From Caulobacter radicis (GTDB lineage Bacteria; Pseudomonadota; Alphaproteobacteria; Caulobacterales; Caulobacteraceae): a DNA stretch of 64,000 nucleotides. Shown in pieces: positions 55,974 through 64,000 of this stretch. Made by a program: the position numbers and the translations under genes. The DNA lies in assembly GCF_003094615.1 (NCBI RefSeq), contig NZ_QDKO01000037.1, positions 62,001 through 126,000 on the forward strand. The letters are read 5' to 3'. How positions within the stretch are numbered: the first letter of the stretch is position 1; every line of letters begins with the position of its first letter. The notes beneath the pieces are model-generated. The model made no database searches, was not told where the DNA came from, and worked only from the letters and a program-made list of their open reading frames with translations.

Positions 55974-57335
55974 TCAGCCCTGCCGTGTCGCCGCCAGGAC
56001 GGCCGCCGCCACCTGCGCCGCCTGGCCGCGGATGTCGGGCACGGCGTTGATCTCCCACCAGGCGCCGCGCGTGACGGGGCCTACGGCGAACAGGGTGGGG
56101 CTCGCGCACCCCGACATGTCGAGCAGGCGGTTGTCGGCGTCGACGTCCAGGCCCAGGCGCAGGGGATCAGGACGCGCCAGTCCCCGGCGGATCAGGTCGA
56201 GCAACAGCGGGTCGGTCGACCTCGTCACATCGCCGGTCGGGCCCGTGGCGTTGATCACCGCCGACACCGAGAATGGCTGCGAGGCGGTCTCGCCGCGCGG
56301 CCGCCACGCGCCTTCGACCCGGCCGTCCTCGGCTTCGGCCAGGCGCACGATCTTGCCGGCGGCGACCTTCAGGCGGCCCGAGCGACGCAGGCCGGCCACG
56401 CGCATGGCGACCTCGGGCGACAGGCGGTGACGATGCACGTCCCAGAAAGGGCGCGCGTGGCGCAGGAAGGCCTGCTTGTGAGCCACGCTCCAGCCGCGCC
56501 AGAGGTCCTGGGTGGCCGGGCGCAGCGCGTCGACGGCGGTGCGCCAGCCATGCTCGGCCGCCGTGCGTCGCAGCCAGGCGAGGGCGGCTAGCGGCGGAAT
56601 GTCCGACGCCGGCGGCGAGGGCGGCCGGGCCGGCGGCTCGCCCTCGTGCTCCCGGGGGATCAGGCCGCGTCGCGACAGGGCGATGATCGAGCGGCCCGGC
56701 GCGGCGTCTTCGAGGCTCAAGGCCAGGTCCACCATCGTCAGGCCCGTGCCCAGCAGCAGCACGGGGCCGGACGGCAGGCGGGCCGGGTCCCAGCGCCAGG
56801 GATCGGCGACATAGGCGCTCGAGGCGGCCAGGGCTTCGGTCACCCCTTGCGGCCGACAGGGCGGTGGATTGCCGAGCGCCAGCACCACGGCGTCGGCCAG
56901 GATCGGACGACCCATGGCCGTGGTCAGCCGCCAGCCGTCGCCGCCGGGCTCGAGCCCGACCACGGCGTCGGGCGCGATCACCAGTCGGCCGGCCCCTTCC
57001 GGCCCTTCGACGATCTCGGCGAGCAGGCTTTGCAGATAGCGGCCGTAGTCGCCGCGCGTGGCGAAGTCGGCGGGGCCGACATCCAGTCCCAGCCCTCGCA
57101 GCCAGTCCACGAAGTCGCCCGGCCGGTCGGGCCAGGCGCTCATGTTGCCGGCGCGGACGTTCAGCCGGTGGCTGGGATTATGGGTGGCGTAGGCCGCGCC
57201 CAGGCCGACCGGCGTGTTGCGCTCCAAGAGGATGACCCGCGCCGCCGCGCCGTCCCGCAGCAGGTGCAGGGCGGTCATCACGCCGCTGAAGCCGGCGCCG
57301 ACCACGGCGATCACGGGCGTTGGAGGCGAGGCCAT
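55974..57335 (-). CDS. FAD/NAD(P)-binding oxidoreductase (NAD_binding_9 type)
   Basis: Flavoprotein of 453 aa. N-terminal FAD motif VIAVVGAGFSGVMTALHLLR at about 8-27, with HRLNVRAGNMSAWPDRPGDF as the family landmark, and a second nucleotide motif VLLLGTGLTMVDLALSLEDA at about 198-217. C-terminal ATGPTGDVTRST and TLFAVGPVTRGAWWEINAVP are typical of this group, formerly listed as hydroxyacylglutathione- or hydrocyanic-type oxidoreductases. Function unknown. It is divergent from tauD-like and convergent with lysR, so it stands inside the sulfur region but not in either operon. Confidence 0.9.
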   Translation of the reverse strand: MASPPTPVIAVVGAGFSGVMTALHLLRDGAAARVILLERNTPVGLGAAYATHNPSHRLNVRAGNMSAWPDRPGDFVDWLRGLGLDVGPADFATRGDYGRYLQSLLAEIVEGPEGAGRLVIAPDAVVGLEPGGDGWRLTTAMGRPILADAVVLALGNPPPCRPQGVTEALAASSAYVADPWRWDPARLPSGPVLLLGTGLTMVDLALSLEDAAPGRSIIALSRRGLIPREHEGEPPARPPSPPASDIPPLAALAWLRRTAAEHGWRTAVDALRPATQDLWRGWSVAHKQAFLRHARPFWDVHRHRLSPEVAMRVAGLRRSGRLKVAAGKIVRLAEAEDGRVEGAWRPRGETASQPFSVSAVINATGPTGDVTRSTDPLLLDLIRRGLARPDPLRLGLDVDADNRLLDMSGCASPTLFAVGPVTRGAWWEINAVPDIRGQAAQVAAAVLAATRQG

Positions 57336-57586
57336 GGTCAGAAAACTCTACGAAATCGATAGGAGTTTATTCGGCGATCGTCGGACGGGGCGCAAGCGCG
57401 CTGTCGAGGATGGCTGATCCTGCTCATTGACGCCGCTGAAATATGCGCGCGGCCAATGCCGTTTATTGCGGTTCGCGATATATAAATCTCTGAATTCTTT
57501 CTGAGAAATACTCGTTCGCGCCGTTTGGGCGCGCTGGCCATGTTCGCCTCCGCCGACCGTATCGCGTCGGCTGCAAGGAGGTTCCC
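57336..57586. promoter_or_regulatory. Divergent promoter region, FAD oxidoreductase / tauD-like
   Basis: A 251-base gap with an AT-rich core (gcgatatataaatctctgaattctttctgagaaa region, about 57472-57510) likely to hold the rightward promoter. A good aaggagg Shine-Dalgarno sits just before the tauD-like ATG. No convincing gene; frames here are extensions of neighbours. Confidence 0.5.
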
Positions 57587-58432
57587 ATGAGCGCCGTCCT
57601 CGACCAGGTCCGCCAGGCCCTTGGCCTGACCGTCACGCCCGTCAGCCCGACCATCGGCGCCGAAGTCGCCGGGATCGACCTGCGCCAGACGCTTTCCCGC
57701 GAGCAGCGCGACGCCCTGAAGGCGCTGCTGCTCGACCGCAAGGTCCTGTTCTTCCGCGACCAGGACATCACCCGCGACCAGCAGCTGGCCTTCGCCGCCA
57801 ACTTCGGCGAGGTCTACGCCCATCCGACCGGCGGCGTGGAGACCCACCGCGCCGTGCAGCCGATCTCGGCCGAGGCCTTCAAGAAATACGACATCCGCGA
57901 GAACCACTGGCACACCGACACCAGCTGGCGCGTGAACCCGTCGTTCGGCGCGGTGCTGAAGGCCGTGCACATTCCCGAGGTCGGCGGCGACACCATCTGG
58001 GCCGACGGCCACGCCATCTGGAAGGGCCTGCCCGACGACCTGAAGGCCGCCGTCGACGAGCTCTACGTCATCCACGACTACCAGGACGCCCTGAACCGCT
58101 CGGGCGAGCGCTATCCGCTGACGGCCCATCCGGCCATCCGCACCCATCCGGAGACCGGCCAGGAGATCTTCTGGATCAACTTCGGCCTCAAGCCCCGCTT
58201 CGTCGACCTGGCCCCGGACGAGAGCAAGGCGCTGCTGGCTCGCCTCTATGACGAGGTGAAGAAGCCCGAGCACCACGCCCGCTTCCGCTGGCGGCCGAAT
58301 TCCGTGGCCCTGTGGGACAACCGCGCGGGCCTGCACTACGCCGTGCGCGACTACGGCGACTTCCCGCGGGTGATGGAGCGGGTGCTGATCGGTTCCGACG
58401 ACGTGCCTTACCGCGAGCGCAAGCCTGCATGA
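57587..58432 (+). CDS. TauD/TfdA-family 2-oxoglutarate dioxygenase
   Basis: Iron(II)/2-oxoglutarate dioxygenase, 281 aa, the usual TauD size. The HxD...H facial triad is H109 and D111 in NHWHTDTSW and H250 in RAGLHYAVRDY; R261 (FPRVMERV) is the likely 2-oxoglutarate arginine. Related enzymes release sulfite from taurine or alkylsulfonates, or aldehyde from alkyl sulfates. Cytoplasmic. A strong aaggagg precedes the ATG. First gene of the rightward operon with a receptor, SsuA-like protein, flavoprotein and ferredoxin. Substrate inferred from context. Confidence 0.94.
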   Translation: MSAVLDQVRQALGLTVTPVSPTIGAEVAGIDLRQTLSREQRDALKALLLDRKVLFFRDQDITRDQQLAFAANFGEVYAHPTGGVETHRAVQPISAEAFKKYDIRENHWHTDTSWRVNPSFGAVLKAVHIPEVGGDTIWADGHAIWKGLPDDLKAAVDELYVIHDYQDALNRSGERYPLTAHPAIRTHPETGQEIFWINFGLKPRFVDLAPDESKALLARLYDEVKKPEHHARFRWRPNSVALWDNRAGLHYAVRDYGDFPRVMERVLIGSDDVPYRERKPA

Positions 58433-58536
58433 CGTCTGGTTGGCGTGGCCCCGCCGAAGCCGCGCCGCCGACCTTCCGACTTCTGAAAGACCAAGAACGA
58501 CGCCGGGCCGATGCGCCCCGCGCGGGGGATAGACTT

Positions 58537-61152
<2,616 letters not shown>

Positions 61153-61164
61153 GGGGAGGGCGGC

Positions 61165-62115
61165 ATGGACAGACGTCAGCTCATCATCGGCTTCGGCGCG
61201 CTCGCGGGGCTTAGTGGAGGCTTGGCCGCCTGCGGCAAGGGCAAGGCCGCCGCGCCGCTCAAGGTCGGCAGCCAGCGCGGCGGCACCAAGGCGGTGCTGA
61301 TCGCCTCGGGCGCCCTGGAAGGCGTCCCCTACAGGATCGAATGGAGCGAGTTCCCGGCCGCCCAGCCGCTGCTCGAGGCCCTGGGCGCGGGGGCGGTCGA
61401 TCTGGGCGAGGCCGGCGATGCGCCGTTCCTGTTCGCCTACGCCAGCGGCGCGAAGATCAAGGCCGTGCAGGCCGGCCGCAGCGGCGGCCGCTCCACCGCC
61501 ATCCTCGTGCCCAGGGACTCGGCCGTCCGCACGCCCGCCGACCTGAAGGGCAGGAAGATCGCCACCGGACGCGGCTCAATCGGTCACTACCTGCTGCTGC
61601 GGGTGATCGAGAAGGCGGGGCTCTCGCCGGCGGATGTCGAGGTGGTGTTCCTCAGCCCCGGCGACGCCAAGGCCGCCTTCACGGCCGGCTCCATCGACGC
61701 CTGGGTGACCTGGGGCTCGTACGTGGCGCTGGCCCGGCTGCACGACAGCGCGCGGGTCCTGGCCGACGGCGAGGGCTATCTCAGCGGCAACGGCTACGAG
61801 GCCGCCAGCGTCAAGGCGATCCTCACCAAGCGGCCCCAGATCGAGGATTTCCTGCGCCGGCTGGCCAAGGCCCGCCGCTGGGCCGCCCAGAACCCCGACG
61901 CCTTCGCCGCCGTGCTGTCGAAGGAGACGGGCCTGTCGCTGGACATCGCCCGCTGGACGGTCAGCAACTACAAGGCCATCCCCGTGCCGATCGACGAGAC
62001 GTCGGTGGCCGAGGCGCGCTCGCTGCTCGACCATTTCCGCGCGGCCGGGGCGATCAGGTCGGAGCTGGACCCGGCCGGCGCCTTCGACGCCTCGTTCAAC
62101 GCGGCGATCGCCTGA
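61165..62115 (+). CDS. Second SsuA-like substrate-binding lipoprotein
   Basis: Periplasmic binding lipoprotein, 316 aa. Signal MDRRQLIIGFGALAGLSGGL with lipobox LAAC (C23). NMT1/SsuA signatures: LKVGSQRGGTKAVLIASGAL, DLGEAGDAPFLFAYASG, LKGRKIATGRGSIGHYLLLR and FTAGSIDAWVTWG. It is distinct from the SsuA at 49085. No ABC ATPase or permease follows within the window, so they may lie beyond the right edge or be shared with the leftward operon. It overlaps the next gene by one base. Confidence 0.93.
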   Translation: MDRRQLIIGFGALAGLSGGLAACGKGKAAAPLKVGSQRGGTKAVLIASGALEGVPYRIEWSEFPAAQPLLEALGAGAVDLGEAGDAPFLFAYASGAKIKAVQAGRSGGRSTAILVPRDSAVRTPADLKGRKIATGRGSIGHYLLLRVIEKAGLSPADVEVVFLSPGDAKAAFTAGSIDAWVTWGSYVALARLHDSARVLADGEGYLSGNGYEAASVKAILTKRPQIEDFLRRLAKARRWAAQNPDAFAAVLSKETGLSLDIARWTVSNYKAIPVPIDETSVAEARSLLDHFRAAGAIRSELDPAGAFDASFNAAIA

Positions 62116-63707
62116 TGGCGCAGGACGACGATACCTCCCACTGGGAAACCGACGTTCTGGTGATCGGCGGAGGGCTGGCCGGAACCTGGGCCGCCATCGC
62201 CGCCGCGCGCGAGGGCGCGCGGGTGATCCTGGCCGACAAGGGATACTGCGGAACCAGCGGCGTCACCGCCACGGCCGGTCCCGGCCACTGGTGGGTTCCG
62301 CCCGAGCATCGCGAGGCGGCCGTCGCCGACCGGCTGAAGCGCTCTCTGGGCCTGGGCGATCCCGACTGGATGGCGCGGATCATCGACCTGACCTGGACCA
62401 GCCTGCCGCAGCTCTCCCGTCACTACGCCTTCTCGACCGACGAACAGGGGCGCGTGCAGTATCGCGGCCTGCGCGGTCCCGAATACATGCGGGCCATGCG
62501 CGCCTTCGCGCTGGAGGCCGGGGCGACCATCCTCGACCACCATCCGGCGCTGGAACTGCTGACGGATTCCGATGGCGTGGTCACCGGGGCCGCGGGCGTC
62601 GCCCTGCGCGGCGAGCGGCCGTGGACGATCCGGGCCGGGGCGGTGGTGCTGGCCACCGGCGGCTGCGCCTTCGCCTCGCGCCTGCTGGGATCGGCGACCA
62701 ATACCGGAGACGGCCTGCTGATGGGCGTCGAGGCCGGGGCGGATCTCTCGGGCATGGAGTTCACCAACTACTACACGCCCATGCAGGCGGGCACGAACAT
62801 GGCCCGCTCGATGAGTTTCGCCTTCGCCCGCTGGTTCGACGAGGCCGACCACGAACTCGACATCCCGGCGGGCCCCGACGTCAGCCCCCACCTGGCCCGC
62901 GCCCTGCTGAAGGGGCGGCTCTATTGCCGGCTCGACCGCATCCCGCGCGACATCCGCGAGGTGATGCCGCAGGTGCAGCCCAATTTCGTGCGCCCCTTCG
63001 CCCGCATGGGCGTCGACGCCTATGCCGAGCGTTTCGAGGTCTCGCTCGTCTCGGAGGGCACGGTGCGCGGCATCGGCGGGCTGCGCATCGACGGCCGGCT
63101 CTGCCAGACCGCGGCCCCGGGCCTGTTCGCCGCCGGCGACGCGGCCAGCCGCGAACTGGTCACCGGCGCGATCTCGGGCGGCGGGGCGGTGAACTCGTCC
63201 TGGGCGCTGTCGTCGGGCCAATGGGCCGGGCAGGGCGCGGCGGCGTTCGCCCGCCAGCGTGGGAGCGCCTCGGGACGTCTGCACCACATCGGCCAGGCCG
63301 GGTTGCGACCCCGCAGCCGCCTGGCGAGCGTGGACCTGCCGGCCGCCGTCCAGACCGTCCGCGACGAGATGGGCGCCTACGACCGCAACATCTTCCGCAC
63401 GGGCGAGGCCCTGGCCGCCTCGGGTGAGAAACTCGACGAGGCCTGGCGCGAGATCGCCGCCCATGCCGGCGGCTGGGGCAGGGGGCTTCTTCGGGCGCGC
63501 GAGGCCGCCGCCCTAGTCGCCGCCGCCCGCTGGAGCAAGGCCAGCGCCCTGCAACGCCGCGAGAGCCGGGGCATGCACCGTCGCGAGGACGCGCCGGGCC
63601 AAGATCCCCGCCTGGCGTCGCGCCAGCGCGCCCTGGGCCTGGACCATGTCGTCACCCGCTTCGAGGCGGCCAGCCCTGAAAACGCCAGGCTGGAGGCCGT
63701 CGCATGA
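62115..63707 (+). CDS. Fumarate reductase/AprA-type FAD flavoprotein
   Basis: FAD oxidoreductase of the FRD/SDH/APS-reductase alpha family, 530 aa. FAD motif DVLVIGGGLAGTWAAIAAAR at about 14-33, then GYCGTSGVTATAGPG. C-terminal FAD closure APGLFAAGDAASRELVTGAI with GGGAVNSSWALSSG, and a helical extension (RDEMGAYDRNIFRTGEALAA). Followed in ATGA overlap by a 2x[4Fe-4S] ferredoxin, an arrangement like APS reductase AprAB. In an aerobic sulfonate locus this suggests a reductive or oxidative step on a sulfur intermediate. Substrate unknown; true APS reductase activity is not claimed. Confidence 0.9.
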   Translation: MAQDDDTSHWETDVLVIGGGLAGTWAAIAAAREGARVILADKGYCGTSGVTATAGPGHWWVPPEHREAAVADRLKRSLGLGDPDWMARIIDLTWTSLPQLSRHYAFSTDEQGRVQYRGLRGPEYMRAMRAFALEAGATILDHHPALELLTDSDGVVTGAAGVALRGERPWTIRAGAVVLATGGCAFASRLLGSATNTGDGLLMGVEAGADLSGMEFTNYYTPMQAGTNMARSMSFAFARWFDEADHELDIPAGPDVSPHLARALLKGRLYCRLDRIPRDIREVMPQVQPNFVRPFARMGVDAYAERFEVSLVSEGTVRGIGGLRIDGRLCQTAAPGLFAAGDAASRELVTGAISGGGAVNSSWALSSGQWAGQGAAAFARQRGSASGRLHHIGQAGLRPRSRLASVDLPAAVQTVRDEMGAYDRNIFRTGEALAASGEKLDEAWREIAAHAGGWGRGLLRAREAAALVAAARWSKASALQRRESRGMHRREDAPGQDPRLASRQRALGLDHVVTRFEAASPENARLEAVA

Positions 63708-64000
63708 TCGAGGTCGTGATCGACGACCGCTGCGGCGGCTGCGGATCCTGCGTCGACGTCTGTCCCAGCGACGTGCTGGCGCGCGGGCCTGGCGGCAAGG
63801 CGGTGATCGCTCGCCAGGCCGACTGCCAGACCTGCTACCTGTGCGAGCTCTACTGTCCGGAAGACGCCCTGTTCGTCTGGCCGCAGACCGACCGCGTCGC
63901 GGGGATCACCGCGCAGCAGGCCCTGGCCACCGGCGATGTCGGCGGCTTCCGGCGCGACAGCGGCTGGGACGAGCACGCCGCCACCCACACCAACCAGCAC
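63704..64000 (+). CDS. 2x[4Fe-4S] ferredoxin-like subunit (3' end cut by window)
   Basis: Iron-sulfur electron-transfer protein; 99 codons are visible with no stop. Two cluster motifs: CGGCGSCVDVCP at about 10-21 and CQTCYLCELYCP at about 41-52. The ATG overlaps the flavoprotein stop, so they are made together and probably form a complex like AprB with AprA. The tail after residue 55 (PQTDRVAGITAQQALATGDV) is longer than in simple ferredoxins. Confidence 0.9.
   Translation, partial: MIEVVIDDRCGGCGSCVDVCPSDVLARGPGGKAVIARQADCQTCYLCELYCPEDALFVWPQTDRVAGITAQQALATGDVGGFRRDSGWDEHAATHTNQH

Overview
The window is high-GC, densely packed alphaproteobacterial chromosome. Six TonB-dependent outer-membrane receptors (one cut by the left edge), Caulobacter-style receptor N-termini, and ATGA/GTGA overlapping starts point to the Caulobacteraceae, most likely Caulobacter or a close relative. 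No rRNA, tRNA, CRISPR array, phage or insertion sequence was seen. I worked by eye, without database searches.

Layout, left to right. (1) 1-9431: end of a TonB-dependent receptor, a LysR regulator divergent from ilvD, metY, a secreted M19 dipeptidase and an aldo/keto reductase. (2) 9486-17409: an iron-regulated operon that is the most interesting part of the window. A Fur-box-like palindrome precedes an ECF sigma factor, a FecR anti-sigma factor, a TonB-dependent receptor with an STN signalling domain, a small secreted protein with a TbpB-type beta-barrel end, a Slam outer-membrane translocon (type XI secretion) and a TonB. The order copies the Serratia hasI-S-R-A-DE-B haem-hemophore operon, with Slam in place of the type I exporter HasDE. 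(3) 17551-23544: a six-gene overlapping operon, DUF4129-DUF4350-MoxR-DUF58-SpoIIM-RDD. (4) 23553-35771: a locus for N-acyl-D-amino acids and amino sugars: D-aminoacylase, DSD1-type PLP enzyme, RidA, RpiR regulator, receptor, GntP permease, DUF1349 protein and GH20 hexosaminidase. A candidate RpiR operator is shared by its two main promoters. (5) 35938-38043: a ZnuD-like zinc receptor under a Zur-box-like palindrome. (6) 38088-42137: a GntR regulator and ribD-ribE-ribBA-ribH.

(7) 42282-64000: about 22 kb devoted to organosulfur compounds. A leftward operon of about 12 genes encodes SsuC/SsuB/SsuA, an SfnB-like flavoprotein, a 2-hydroxyacid dehydrogenase, a class II aldolase-like protein, a receptor, a thiol dioxygenase with the 3-mercaptopropionate-type glutamine, a four-domain rhodanese with a single cysteine, a GST, an SsuD-like monooxygenase and its flavin reductase. 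A LysR gene is divergent from it. Further right lie an FAD oxidoreductase and a rightward operon of a TauD-like dioxygenase, a receptor, a second SsuA-like lipoprotein, a fumarate reductase/AprA-type flavoprotein and a 2x[4Fe-4S] ferredoxin cut by the right edge. The likely scheme is outer-membrane capture of sulfur compounds by two receptors, import by ABC transport, and oxygenolytic and reductive release of sulfur. The riboflavin operon next door makes the flavin that several of these enzymes use.

Two palindromic intergenic repeats (35771-35890 and 42141-42269) sit in gene junctions. Functions rest on motifs and gene context, and substrates are mostly inferred.
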